This document shows, piece after piece, positions 34,921-43,825 of a stretch of DNA of 64,000 nucleotides. The notes below the pieces were generated by a model. The model was given only the letters and a program-made list of their open reading frames with translations, was not told the DNA's origin and searched no databases. The translations under genes and the position numbers were made by a program. How positions within the stretch are numbered: the first letter of the stretch is position 1; each line of letters opens with the position of its first letter. This stretch comes from Candidatus Gallacutalibacter stercoravium (GTDB taxonomy: Bacteria; Bacillota; Clostridia; Oscillospirales; Acutalibacteraceae): contig DVJE01000043.1 in NCBI GenBank assembly GCA_018716975.1, positions 55,373 through 119,372 on the forward strand. Reading direction: 5' to 3'.

Positions 34921-35949
34921 TCACCAACATTTCTTTAATTCCGAAGATAAAACATCTTCATGTTCAAACAACCATTTGGCCATAGCGGTTCTCCAAAACG
35001 CGAATTCCAAGGTTTTTGTATCTTTTTGATCAACCAAAAGCCCGTTTCTCTTTTTTTCAATATAGCCTTTGTAGCCAAAAGAACTTCTAATCAGTGAAAA
35101 TAAATAAAAATAGGGCATTAGCTCTAAATCTTCTTTTTTCAGTTTTTTAATCTTCATATACTCTCTTACATAGCCGACAAAATTATCGATATCTATCCTT
35201 CCGTTCCTACACTCTGCGCTTGAAAGCGAGTAGGAACGAATCAGTTCCCAACATATGGGCAGTCTTGCACAACTAGAAAAATCGATTACGGCTTTTACTC
35301 TATCCTCTGAAAAAATGAGCTGTAACACATTGTAATCGCCATGTGTATTTTCAACGGTCAGAGAAGAAAACGGAAAGGCGGCTGGATTAAACGCGCTGAT
35401 TATCTCGCATTTATTTTTGAAATCCATTGCAATTTTATTGTAATTCTCATCGCCGGCATTTAACTGTGCCAGCAAATTGTGATATTTGTTGATTGCCGGT
35501 TCCTTAGACCATTCGGAAAGCCACTGTTGATCAAATCCCAACGGAAGTTGAACCGGCAATTCTTCAAGGGCAATATTGATGTTCGCTAAAACTCTGGCAG
35601 AGTCAAAAAGCAAAACTTTGGGGACTTCAAATTTTTGGAATGTAGTGCCATCTATATATTTTTGCACAGTACATAACTTGCCGTTCATTTTTTCTATGTA
35701 GGTTCCTTGATTCGTGGGTATAAAAGTGGATACGAAAAATCCCTTTTTCGTAAGATAATTACATACAGATATCTCGTTGGCCACCGTTTGCGGATTGAAT
35801 TTTTCTTGATAAATTTTAAAGAAATATCTATCACTTCCGTCCTCGATTATAAAACACTTTGCCGAACCCTCCGTTAACGCAATGATTTTCTTTGTGTTAA
35901 TACCCCACAATTTTAATAACACTGATATTTCGCCGTCAACTTTTTTCAT
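34921..35949 (-). CDS. APH/CotS-type phosphotransferase, AT-rich
   Basis: The 342-residue protein has the small-molecule kinase fold: a Lys-containing N-lobe (DRYFFKIYQEKF), the catalytic ENTHGDYNVLQLIF (HGD...) and the metal-binding VIDFSSC, as in aminoglycoside phosphotransferases, choline kinases and spore coat kinase CotS. The N of the usual HGDxxxxN is not clear, as the residue after YNV is L-Q. Substrate cannot be read. The gene is far richer in A+T than its neighbours (one sampled line about 33% GC), which suggests foreign origin. It sits between the two copies of the ypeB upstream region. Confidence 0.82.
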   Translation of the reverse strand: MKKVDGEISVLLKLWGINTKKIIALTEGSAKCFIIEDGSDRYFFKIYQEKFNPQTVANEISVCNYLTKKGFFVSTFIPTNQGTYIEKMNGKLCTVQKYIDGTTFQKFEVPKVLLFDSARVLANINIALEELPVQLPLGFDQQWLSEWSKEPAINKYHNLLAQLNAGDENYNKIAMDFKNKCEIISAFNPAAFPFSSLTVENTHGDYNVLQLIFSEDRVKAVIDFSSCARLPICWELIRSYSLSSAECRNGRIDIDNFVGYVREYMKIKKLKKEDLELMPYFYLFSLIRSSFGYKGYIEKKRNGLLVDQKDTKTLEFAFWRTAMAKWLFEHEDVLSSELKKCW

Positions 35950-36238
35950 ATTGCACCCTCTCTCTATGTTTTGTTATTTCTTTGTGCAAACGTCGCAAGA
36001 TCTCTATGATAGCACATTCTTAATAGTGCTAATTTTCTTATAAAAACATCACTGGCACTGGTACTACATGTTTCTATGCAGTTTCTCAAACTAATTTTTA
36101 GGCGTATGAAAAACGCTTATTGCGGCACAAGTTAAAGAATTGCTTTTGTTAACTTAAATGTTTTATAGAATGGCAGATCTATAAAGGGTTATTATATCTT
36201 ACCATCTTCGGGTACAATAAAAACTTTTTTGTGATAGG

Positions 36239-36367
36239 TTGCCTGGGTCTGCATGCTCCCGTTCCTCCCGCTCTATTGTTGGGCACTATACGGCGGTTTG
36301 CTTTCTGAAATGGGCGTTTAATGCGCAAAAGGGCCAGGGTAAGCGGTAATATGCCGCAAAAATTCTA
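36239..36367 (-). repeat. Direct repeat copy B: relic of the ypeB upstream region and first codons
   Basis: On the minus strand this copy retains a GGGAGG ribosome site, an ATG at 36254-36252 and the codons for MQTQA, against MQTEA in ypeB, then loses similarity and stops soon after. It is a duplicate of 34721-34850. Confidence 0.78.
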
Positions 36368-36385
36368 CGAATCAAATAAAAATGC

Positions 36386-36414
36386 TTGCTTGTTTTGATG
36401 AATTATGGTATTCT
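36386..36414 (+). promoter_or_regulatory. Promoter of the ABC-2 export operon
   Basis: TTGCTT (36386-36391), 17-base spacer, TATTCT (36409-36414) with TGG as extended -10. The leader of about 80 bases contains the hairpin at 36440-36464 just before the ribosome site AAAGGAGGG. Confidence 0.7.
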
Positions 36415-36499
36415 TATTGGCACGATATGGCCAAGCGAACCGGTCCCCCTGCATGGAGGACCGGCAAAACTGCGTGCCTGAAAAAAGGAGGGAAAGCGG

Positions 36500-37474
36500 A
36501 TGATTACCATGCGTGAAATTAGCAAATCGTTTCGGGTGTCCCGCCGCAAGGCGGGCTTTGCGGCTGCGGCCAAGGCCTTATTTCACAAGGAATATGATGT
36601 GGTGCAGGCGTTGGATCGTGTGAGCTTTACCATTGGCGACGGTGAGATGGTGGGGTATATCGGCCCCAACGGCGCGGGAAAGAGCAGCACTATCAAAATT
36701 ATGAGCGGTATCCTGACGCCGGATAGCGGCCAGTGTGTCATCAACGGCCGGGTGCCTTGGAAAAACCGGGTGGAACATGTGCGCGAAATCGGCGTAGTGT
36801 TCGGTCAGCGTTCCCAGCTGTGGTGGGATGTGCCGGTAGCCGATTCCTTTGAGTTGCTGCGCGACATCTATCAGGTGCCGGAGCAAACCTACCGGCACAA
36901 CGTAGAGGAACTCACAGAGCTTTTGGATTTATCCACCTTATTGCGCACGCCTACGCGCCAGCTGTCGCTGGGGCAACGCATGCGGTGCGAGATCGCCGCT
37001 TCCCTGCTGCACGGGCCCAAGGTGCTTTTTTTAGACGAACCCACCATTGGGCTGGACGCGGTTTCTAAGCTGGCGGTGCGCGAGTTTATCAAAAGACTCA
37101 ACCGGGAGAAGAAAACCACCGTTATCCTTACCACACACGATATGCAGGATATTGAAGCGCTGGCCAGCCGGATTTTATTGATTGGCCGGGGCCGCATTTT
37201 GATGGACGGCGATTTACAAACACTGAAAAAAGAAAATACGGTTTACAAAACCTTAACGGTGGAGTACAGCGGCGGGCAGCTGCCCCAGCTAGCGGGCGCC
37301 ACGGTGCAGCAAAGCCGGCCGGGGCGCGCCACACTGCGCCTGGATGTTGGCGTGTTGCCCGTGCCAGAGGCAATCGCCGCCATTTCGCGGCAGGTGGGCG
37401 TTACCGATCTATCGGTGACGGGCGGAAGTGTGGATGACCTGGTGGTGTCGCTGTATCAAAAATACCATATATGA
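36500..37474 (+). CDS. ABC transporter ATP-binding protein (ABC-2 export type)
   Basis: The 324-residue ATPase has Walker A GPNGAGKSS, Q-loop VFGQRSQLWWD, signature LSLGQRMRCEIA, Walker B VLFLDEPTIGLD and switch TTHD. The extra N-terminal stretch with YDVVQALDRVSF and the C-terminal part fit the exporters paired with DUF990-type membrane proteins. ATG 36500 follows AAAGGAGGG. Two membrane genes come directly after it, so the three likely make one complex. Exported substrate unknown. Confidence 0.94.
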   Translation: MITMREISKSFRVSRRKAGFAAAAKALFHKEYDVVQALDRVSFTIGDGEMVGYIGPNGAGKSSTIKIMSGILTPDSGQCVINGRVPWKNRVEHVREIGVVFGQRSQLWWDVPVADSFELLRDIYQVPEQTYRHNVEELTELLDLSTLLRTPTRQLSLGQRMRCEIAASLLHGPKVLFLDEPTIGLDAVSKLAVREFIKRLNREKKTTVILTTHDMQDIEALASRILLIGRGRILMDGDLQTLKKENTVYKTLTVEYSGGQLPQLAGATVQQSRPGRATLRLDVGVLPVPEAIAAISRQVGVTDLSVTGGSVDDLVVSLYQKYHI

Positions 37475-37570
37475 AAAATAAACGGCAAAAATGGCCGCAC
37501 TGCGGGAATATTTGCGCTTTGCGGCGTATCTCCTTGCGTATAATTGGCCGTTATGAAGGAGGAGGGGCAC

Positions 37571-38374
37571 ATGAAAAAGTATTGGTCGTTTTTTCGCATC
37601 CGTTTTTCCACCGGGCTACAATACCGGGCGGCAGCTCTGGCCGGGATAGCCACACAATTCTTTTGGGGGATTATGGAGCTGTTGATGTTCGCCGCTTTTT
37701 ACCGCTGGTCGCCGCAGAATTTTCCCATGACCTTTTCTCAGCTTGCCAATTACATATGGCTACAACAGGCATTTTTGGCTCTCTTCGTCCTTTGGCGGAT
37801 GGATAACGACATATTTTCGGCCATCACCCAGGGCAACATCGCTTATGAACTGGTGCGGCCTGCGGGGCTATATGCCATGTGGTTTGTGAAAAATGCGGCC
37901 ATGCGTTGTTCGTCCGCTCTGCTGCGCTGTATTCCGGTGCTGGTGGTGGCGGTGTTTTTGCCCGCCCCCTACGGATTAACCCCGCCGCCCTCTTTGCAAG
38001 CGGGAGTTCTGTTTATACTGGCCCTGCTGTTGGCCCTGGCCACAACGGTGTGCCTGGTGATGCTGGTGTATGTGCTTACCTTTTACACCATGTCGCCTAT
38101 GGGGATACGCATGGTGGCGGTGTCGCTGGGGGACTTTTTATCCGGCTCGGTAATCCCCCTGCCCTTTTTGCCCGATTGGCTGCGAGGCGTTGTAGAGTTG
38201 CTACCTTTTGCCGCCACGGCCAACACGCCGCTGCGCGTTTACAGTGGGCAGTTGGCGGGCGCCGCCGCTTGGCAAGCCGTTGGCTTGCAGCTGTTTTGGA
38301 TAGGGGCGCTGGTGTTGCTTGGCAATTTACTGTTACGCCGTGCTCTGCACCGGGTAGTTGTGCAGGGCGGTTAA
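37571..38374 (+). CDS. ABC-2 family membrane protein (DUF990 type), first of pair
   Basis: The 267-residue protein has about six hydrophobic helices and the start KKYWSFFRIRFSTGLQYRAA, typical of PF06182. ATG 37571 is preceded by GGAGGGG. It follows the ATPase by 96 bases and precedes its partner by 108. It is presumed to form the membrane channel with the gene at 38483. Confidence 0.9.
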   Translation: MKKYWSFFRIRFSTGLQYRAAALAGIATQFFWGIMELLMFAAFYRWSPQNFPMTFSQLANYIWLQQAFLALFVLWRMDNDIFSAITQGNIAYELVRPAGLYAMWFVKNAAMRCSSALLRCIPVLVVAVFLPAPYGLTPPPSLQAGVLFILALLLALATTVCLVMLVYVLTFYTMSPMGIRMVAVSLGDFLSGSVIPLPFLPDWLRGVVELLPFAATANTPLRVYSGQLAGAAAWQAVGLQLFWIGALVLLGNLLLRRALHRVVVQGG

Positions 38375-38482
38375 CAAAATTAACGAAGGGCCCTTCTATA
38401 GATGCTCGGAAAAGGGAGCGGGCAAAAACAAATCTACTAGGCGCTTTTTTGTGAATAGAGAAAGGAAGGCGGACAAAAGACC

Positions 38483-39277
38483 ATGAAGGCAATCAGGGCG
38501 ATACGATTATACGGCAAATTTGTATCTATGCATCTGCGCTGCGCCATGCAATATAAGGTTTCTTTTGCTCTCACCATGCTGGGGCAATTTTTAACTTCTT
38601 TTTCGGCCTTGCTAAGCGTATATTTTTTATTTGATCGCTTTCACGGCGTGGAGGGTTTTTCTTTTAGCGAAGTACTGTTGTGTTTTTCAGTGGTGCTGTT
38701 ATCGTTTTCTTTAGCGGAGTGCTTCGCGCGCGGGTTTGATCGTTTCTCCGTCATCATTTCCAACGGCGAATTTGATAGAATCCTCACCCGGCCCCGCAAT
38801 GAGATTTTTCAAGTGCTGACCCACACCGTAGAATTCAGCCGCCTGGGCCGCCTGGTACAAGCTGTGCTTGTGCTCTGTTATGCCTTGCCGACCAGCGGCG
38901 TTTACTGGACGGTAGACAGGGTGTTGCTGTTGGTGCTGATGGTACTGGGCGGTGTGGCGCTTTTTTCTGGTTTGTTTTTGGTGTATGCGGGCTTTTGTTT
39001 TTTTACCATTGAAGGCTTGGAATTTATGAATATCTTTACCGACGGAGGCCGGGAGTTCGGCAGTTACCCCATGTCGATCTACGGCAAGGAGCTGTTGCGC
39101 TTTTTTACCTTTGTGGTGCCGCTGGCCTGCGTGCAGTATTACCCGTTGCTTTATCTTTTGGGGCGGGATACCTCCTTTTGGAACTACGCCGCCCCTTTGG
39201 CCGGTTTTGTATTTTGGCTGCCGGCATGGCTCTTTTGGCGCGTTGGGGTGCGCCGCTACAAATCCACCGGCTCGTAA
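38483..39277 (+). CDS. ABC-2 family membrane protein (DUF990 type), second of pair
   Basis: The 264-residue protein has six hydrophobic helices. The segment FDRFSVIISNGEFDRILTRP is the conserved loop of this family. It begins at ATG 38483 after AAGGAAGG, about 13 bases away. It ends 17 bases before the convergent YaiI/YqxD gene. Partner of the protein at 37571. Confidence 0.9.
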   Translation: MKAIRAIRLYGKFVSMHLRCAMQYKVSFALTMLGQFLTSFSALLSVYFLFDRFHGVEGFSFSEVLLCFSVVLLSFSLAECFARGFDRFSVIISNGEFDRILTRPRNEIFQVLTHTVEFSRLGRLVQAVLVLCYALPTSGVYWTVDRVLLLVLMVLGGVALFSGLFLVYAGFCFFTIEGLEFMNIFTDGGREFGSYPMSIYGKELLRFFTFVVPLACVQYYPLLYLLGRDTSFWNYAAPLAGFVFWLPAWLFWRVGVRRYKSTGS

Positions 39278-39294
39278 AGCCGTGCGGCCTATGC

Positions 39295-39738
39295 CTAGCC
39301 CGACGTGTTTTGGCTAAGCAAATTTTCCAACGTTTGCACAAAGGCGGCGGTTTGCTGGGGCTTGCGTTTGGCCGGCCCCCGCAGCCGCCCACCGCTGCGG
39401 CGGATCTTTTGGGCCATATGGCGCGATTGCAGCAGCGGGCCGATATTGCTGCTGTTGTACACCAAGCCGTCTTGATTTAGCACAACGGCTTGCCGGGCCA
39501 GGCACATGGCCGCCAAACCGTAATCTTGGGTGACGGCGATATCCCCCGGCTGCAACAGGTTGACCAGGGCGAAATCCACACTATCGGCCCCTTTGGATAC
39601 CGTTATGGTGCGCGCCCCCTCCTTTTGCAGCAGGTGGGCGGTGTCGCACAGCAAAATGACTTCCACGCCGTGGCGTTGGGCGGTGGACACAGCCTCATTT
39701 ACCACAGGGCAGCCGTCGGCGTCAATAAACAAGCGCAT
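39295..39738 (-). CDS. YaiI/YqxD family protein (DUF188)
   Basis: The 147-residue protein starts with the conserved RLFIDADGCPVVNEAV and continues with GADSVDFALVNLLQPGDIAVTQDYGLA, the family signature of a PIN-like fold with acidic residues. No biochemical role is established. ATG 39738 has AAAAGGAGG upstream. Convergent with the ABC operon and divergent from the fumarase pair. Confidence 0.93.
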   Translation of the reverse strand: MRLFIDADGCPVVNEAVSTAQRHGVEVILLCDTAHLLQKEGARTITVSKGADSVDFALVNLLQPGDIAVTQDYGLAAMCLARQAVVLNQDGLVYNSSNIGPLLQSRHMAQKIRRSGGRLRGPAKRKPQQTAAFVQTLENLLSQNTSG

Positions 39739-39797
39739 TTAAGTTCCTCCTTTTGTTGGCTTCTGTTGACTTTGCCGGGCGGTATCCGGCAGCGATA

Positions 39798-39826
39798 TTT
39801 ACTTTATCCGGCAAAAGGACTACAAT
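39798..39826 (+). promoter_or_regulatory. Candidate promoter of the fumarase operon
   Basis: TTTACT (39798-39803), 17-base spacer, TACAAT (39821-39826). It lies about 75 bases before the ATG of the alpha subunit. Confidence 0.6.
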
Positions 39827-39901
39827 AAAAGAGTAATAGCAAAAGTATAAAGAAGTGTAAAGAGATGAAAGAGAGCGACGAAGCCGGAAAGAGGGAGACA
39901 G

Positions 39902-40753
39902 ATGGAAGTACGAAAGATAAAAGCCGAGCAGGTAACCGAAGCGGTTGCGCGGCTGTTTATGACCTGCAATTATGAGATAGGGGACGATATTTCCCGCGCG
40001 CTGGAATGTTTTTCACAAAAAGAGCAGTCCCCAGTGGGCAAATCGGTGCTGCAACAGCTGATGGAAAACAACCGTATCGCGAAGGAAGAACAAATCCCCA
40101 TCTGTCAGGATACCGGCATGGCGGTGCTGTTTGTGGAATACGGCGACCGGGTCATAATCGAAGACGGATGCTTTACCCAAGCCGCCCAAGAGGGGGTGCG
40201 CCGGGCCTACCAGGAAGGGTATTTGCGCAAGTCGGTGGTGAGCGATCCCGTTATCGATCGGGTGAACACCGGCGACAACAGCCCGGCAGTGCTCTATACC
40301 GAAATTGTACCGGGGGACACCATCCGAATTCTGGCGGGCTGCAAAGGCTTTGGCAGTGAGAATATGTCGGCAATTAAAATGCTGGCGCCCGCTGCGGGGC
40401 TGGAAGGGGTGCGCCGTTTTGTGCTGGATACCGTATTCGCCGCAGGCCCCAATCCCTGCCCGCCTATGGTGGTGGGGGTAGGCATTGGGGGCACCTTTGA
40501 TAAGGCCGCGCAGCTGGCCAAAAAGGCAACCTTTCGTTCCATAGAGCAGCCCAATCCCGATCCCCGCTATGCTGCGCTGGAGCGGGAGCTGCTGCAAACC
40601 ATCAATACCATGGGGTTTGGCCCAGCAGGCCTGGGAGGCACCACAACGGCCCTGGGTGTTAATGTAGAAACCTTTCCAACCCACATTGCCGGTATGCCGG
40701 TAGCAGTGAATATTTGCTGCCACGCCGCACGCCACGGCACAGTGGTTATTTAA
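39902..40753 (+). CDS. Class I fumarate hydratase, alpha subunit (TtdA/FumA-N type)
   Basis: Together with the next gene this makes the oxygen-sensitive [4Fe-4S] hydratase that converts fumarate to malate. The 283-residue alpha subunit has cluster-ligand cysteines in QIPICQDTGMAVLF, ILAGCKGFGSENMS and NPCPPMVVGVGIGG. Tartrate dehydratase is the close alternative. The ATG has a weak AGAGGGAGA site upstream. With the malic enzyme it fits a fumarate-malate-pyruvate route. Confidence 0.93.
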   Translation: MEVRKIKAEQVTEAVARLFMTCNYEIGDDISRALECFSQKEQSPVGKSVLQQLMENNRIAKEEQIPICQDTGMAVLFVEYGDRVIIEDGCFTQAAQEGVRRAYQEGYLRKSVVSDPVIDRVNTGDNSPAVLYTEIVPGDTIRILAGCKGFGSENMSAIKMLAPAAGLEGVRRFVLDTVFAAGPNPCPPMVVGVGIGGTFDKAAQLAKKATFRSIEQPNPDPRYAALERELLQTINTMGFGPAGLGGTTTALGVNVETFPTHIAGMPVAVNICCHAARHGTVVI

Positions 40754-40833
40754 AAGCGGCGCACCCCAAGCGCCGTGAAGGCTCACAAGCCCGTCAGGGC
40801 GGAATATTAAAAGGAAATAAAGGAGGCTGCCGT

Positions 40834-41391
40834 ATGGCCATAAAGTTGACCCTCCCTTTGCAGGAGGATGCGATCGATACCCTGCGCGCAGGCGATAGCG
40901 TGCTGCTCACCGGCCACATGCTTACCGGGCGGGACGCCGCGCACAAGCGCCTGTTTGCTCTGCTGCAAAAGGGAGACTCTCTGCCGGTTGATCTGCGCGG
41001 GGAAACCATTTATTATGTGGGCCCAGCTCCGGCCCGCCCGGGTTACGCCGTAGGCCCGGCCGGCCCCACCTCCAGCTACCGCATGGATGTGTACACACCG
41101 GCGTTGCTGGATTTGGGCATGAAGGGAATGGTGGGCAAAGGGATCCGTTCCCCCGAGGTAATAGAGGCGATTGTGCGCAACCACGCGGTGTATTTTGCCG
41201 CCATCGGCGGCGCGGCGGCTCTGATTGCCCGCAGCATCAAAAGCGAGCGGGTGCTCTGCTATGAAGATCTGGGCACCGAGGCCGTTCGATTGTTAGAGGT
41301 GGAAAATTTTCCGGCGGTGGTAGCTGTTGATTGCCGCGGCAACAACATTTATGCAAGTGAGCCGCCCAAGTTCCGCACTTACCAGGAATAA
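40834..41391 (+). CDS. Class I fumarate hydratase, beta subunit (TtdB/FumA-C type)
   Basis: The 185-residue beta subunit has the conserved LTGHMLTGRDAAHKRL, YVGPAPARPGYAVGPAGPTS and the MVGKGIRSPEV segment, which form the substrate-binding part of the hydratase. ATG 40834 has AAAGGAGG upstream. It is 80 bases after the alpha subunit in the same operon. A possible terminator is 280 bases downstream. Confidence 0.93.
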   Translation: MAIKLTLPLQEDAIDTLRAGDSVLLTGHMLTGRDAAHKRLFALLQKGDSLPVDLRGETIYYVGPAPARPGYAVGPAGPTSSYRMDVYTPALLDLGMKGMVGKGIRSPEVIEAIVRNHAVYFAAIGGAAALIARSIKSERVLCYEDLGTEAVRLLEVENFPAVVAVDCRGNNIYASEPPKFRTYQE

Positions 41392-41989
41392 TGGAATATG
41401 CTGTAGAGTTAGGATTATGGTACCCCACATGCCTCTATTTTGCAATGAGAATGATTGTGTTTGGGTTACAAAAAAGATACCCAACTTCGTCGCGGGCCTC
41501 TCGGAGAGAAAAGAAAAACCTGCAGTGCGCGACTTGCTCACCGCAGGTGTGTCTGATCGTTACGAAATAGATATCCATCACAAGCGCGGGAACAAAATTT
41601 TAAAAACCGAGCCCTGAACGCAATTTGCGTTCAGACTCAGCCTGATAGCAAGCAAAACAATAAGTGTATAGCCCGAAAAGCTCCAGCGGCAAATTTCGGG
41701 CTTTTGCTGTAATAATAGCCTGAACAGTGGTAATAGCAGCACAGGCGGCGGTGCGCGTGTTGCCTTGGATGAGAAGAAGAGAAAGGCATAGCAATTTGTG
41801 TGTGAAAAAACGCTATAATTAGCTGTCGATAACAACTAAAATAAATATAATTATTGATAAAAAATAGAAAATAAATTATAATAGCAGCAATGGATAATAA
41901 GCATATTTTGTATTCCCCTTGCGGCAGGGTGTGCTGTTAGCTTGTGCGGCTGATATGCGTTTGTGCACAAAGATAAGGAGGGTGGCGGT
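41392..41989. other. Intergenic region of about 600 bases
   Basis: No gene is supported. It holds an inverted repeat (CTGAACGCAA at 41614-41623, one base, then its complement to 41634), a terminator at 41671-41706 and an AT-rich stretch (about 41790-41890) before the next gene. A short open frame ending at 41617 runs out of the end of the fumarase gene and has no start site or family marks. Confidence 0.55.
41671..41706 (+). terminator. Rho-independent terminator
   Basis: GCCCGAAA (41671-41678) pairs with TTTCGGGC (41694-41701), followed by TTTT. It is the best candidate for the end of the fumarase transcript. Confidence 0.75.
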
Positions 41990-42811
41990 ATGCGTATAGG
42001 CAAAGCGAAGCCGGTACGGCGTAAAAAAATTGCTATACTGGCGGTTTGTGTGGGATTGCCGGTGGCGCTCATCGTACTGGCAGTCCTATGGGCGGCCGGT
42101 GTGATCAGCCCCGATGCCCGCTACGATTACCGCAAGGTGAAAGTGAATGATTCGGCGGATTATACGTACATCCAAGACAGCCAAAAAGAGCTGGAGCGGT
42201 TGTTAGAGCCGGTGGAGGGCTGCGTGTCCGTTCTGCCCACCCGGCAAGACAGCCAGCAGGCCAACCTGGTGCTGGAGGATGGGATTCGGGTGGCAAGCAT
42301 ACCAAACTCTACTTTTATCAGTTTGCTGAAAAACGGGCGGCTTGCCGCTGTGGCGCCCAACTACCAGAGGTATTTCTGGTACTTTCCGGTAAAAGAGACA
42401 GCCGAAGGCACCCAGGCGCTATGCCTTTACCGCTCAACGGAGCTGGACGATATGGGCCGGCCCTTGCCCGATGGAAAAATTCTCTATTCTTTTTGGCGGA
42501 TCGTCCCGTTGTGTTATGATTCTGAGGGAGGGTTTCTGGGTTTCATGTTCCATCCCGAAAGCCTGGTTGGCCTATTGGAGGAGCGGCAAGTAGGCGATAT
42601 TCAAATGCTGTTGCCGGTGCATACCTTCTTTTACGAAGGCAGCTACGCTTATGAAATGAACGTGGTGTATGTGGAAAGTTCCACCGGAAATTATGTGGTG
42701 CCCTATGGGGCGTACTCCTTGCCGCATAAACTGCAGGAGGCGCAGGTATATACTGTGGAGGAATTTCTATCGGTGGTGGAGCCTATGGCGCAGCAGCCTG
42801 CGCAAGACTAG
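41990..42811 (+). CDS. Membrane-anchored extracytoplasmic protein, family member 2 of 3
   Basis: The 273-residue product is the close relative of member 1 (27749-28570): basic start (KPVRRKK), one membrane helix (about 13-37), RYDYRKVKVNDSADYTYIQ, PVEGC-VSVLPTRQ, QANLVLEDGI and a C-terminal AQVYTVEEFLSVVEPMA. ATG 41990 is eight bases from AAGGAGG. Member 3 starts 55 bases after it, so the two are probably cotranscribed. Function unknown. Confidence 0.74.
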   Translation: MRIGKAKPVRRKKIAILAVCVGLPVALIVLAVLWAAGVISPDARYDYRKVKVNDSADYTYIQDSQKELERLLEPVEGCVSVLPTRQDSQQANLVLEDGIRVASIPNSTFISLLKNGRLAAVAPNYQRYFWYFPVKETAEGTQALCLYRSTELDDMGRPLPDGKILYSFWRIVPLCYDSEGGFLGFMFHPESLVGLLEERQVGDIQMLLPVHTFFYEGSYAYEMNVVYVESSTGNYVVPYGAYSLPHKLQEAQVYTVEEFLSVVEPMAQQPAQD

Positions 42812-42866
42812 GGGGCTCGGCAGATTACCCGCAGGCAGCCGCTTATGTAAAAAGGAGTGTGGGGAA

Positions 42867-43637
42867 GTGGAAGAGAGCCGTTCGTTTGCAAAAGGCGATT
42901 GTGCGCGCCGTTTAGCGGTGGTGGCAACAGGGTGGTTGATACTGTTGGCGGCCCTTTTTCTCCCAGTTTTGCGGCCTTCTTCCACCCAGTACAATTACCG
43001 GCTGGCAAAGGTCACCGATTCGGCGGATTATGTTTACTTAAACGAAAACCAGCCCAAGCTGCTGGAGCATCTAGCGCCTTTAGAGGGGTGCGCAGCCATT
43101 CTACCTGCCCGGCGGGGCAGCCGGCTGGCCAACCTAGTGTTAGAGGACGGGGCGAAGGTGTTTGATTATCAAGGCCCCCGGCTGATACAGCTGCTGCAAA
43201 GCGGCGGGTTGTTAGCGGATATCCGGTCGGCGAGGGATTATACGTGGATTTTTCCGGTGCGGCGTTCGGCTCAAGGGCAGCGCTGGCTGGAAGCCCGCCG
43301 GGTTTACGAGGGCGCCGATCCTTTTAGGGTGCAAGAGGTAGCGTTTCCCGCTCGGGGGGATACCAGCCTTTATATCCCGCTTTCCCCCGGCGGCGGGCAA
43401 GAAGAAACCGAAAAAGCAGAGGCATCCGTCTGCTTGTTGTTGCGCGCCCAGGTGCAGGAAAAGGGGGAGCTTTTTACGGTTTCACTGCTTTATCAAGAGC
43501 GAGAGGGAGAAGTGTTTATTACCCCCTATTTGCCCCAGACGTTTTTAGAGCAACTTCCTCTGCAAAGCGGCACTCGTTACCGCCTGCAAACCTTTCTAGA
43601 AAAAACTATGTGCCTCGCAGCCCAGTCCGAAGGTTAA
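42867..43637 (+). CDS. Membrane-anchored extracytoplasmic protein, family member 3 of 3 (divergent)
   Basis: The 256-residue product keeps the family outline: a membrane helix near the N-terminus (LAVVATGWLILLAALFLPVL), QYNYRLAKVTDSADYVYLNE, PLEGC-AAILPARRG and ANLVLEDGAK. The second half is hardly conserved and has Glu-rich and Arg-rich stretches. GTG 42867 has AAAGGAG nine bases upstream; the open frame also runs back into member 2 without a site. A terminator follows at 43681-43721. Confidence 0.7.
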   Translation: MEESRSFAKGDCARRLAVVATGWLILLAALFLPVLRPSSTQYNYRLAKVTDSADYVYLNENQPKLLEHLAPLEGCAAILPARRGSRLANLVLEDGAKVFDYQGPRLIQLLQSGGLLADIRSARDYTWIFPVRRSAQGQRWLEARRVYEGADPFRVQEVAFPARGDTSLYIPLSPGGGQEETEKAEASVCLLLRAQVQEKGELFTVSLLYQEREGEVFITPYLPQTFLEQLPLQSGTRYRLQTFLEKTMCLAAQSEG

Positions 43638-43680
43638 TTGCCGCGCCGCCGAAGGAACCGTTGAACATGCAAGCAAAAGT

Positions 43681-43726
43681 AAACGCGCCCTGATGGATTT
43701 TTTGGCCATCGGGGCGCGTTTGTTTG
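43681..43726 (+). terminator. Rho-independent terminator after member 3
   Basis: AAACGCGCCCTGATGG (43681-43696) pairs with CCATCGGGGCGCGTTT (43706-43721) with one mismatch, then TGTTTG. It also faces the convergent URO-D gene. Confidence 0.88.
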
Positions 43727-43825
43727 TAAGTTTGTAAATATGATTGTTTACCGGTTGTTGCACCTGCCGCCGTTTGCGTTGTGAAAGCAAGAAACTTTTT
43801 CTGCCGTGTTACAACCGGTTAAAAG

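Larger units (their letters stand above)
35950..36499. other. Intergenic region with ypeB ghost, promoter and hairpin
   Basis: These 550 bases hold, in order: an AT-rich stretch upstream of the kinase; the ypeB-head repeat (36239-36367); the promoter of the ABC operon (36386-36414); and a leader hairpin (CCGGTCC at 36440-36446 with GGACCGG at 36458-36464). On the minus strand the repeat starts a frame of only about 20 codons beginning MQTQA and then stops, so no intact gene is present. Confidence 0.7.

Noticed and set aside
40013..40786. 257-codon open frame on the minus strand, antisense to the fumarase alpha subunit
   Set aside because: Same reason: antisense shadow with no start site and unlikely composition.
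41327..41617. 96-codon open frame after the fumarase beta subunit
   Set aside because: It begins inside the fumarase gene, has no ribosome site, and its translation shows no family marks.
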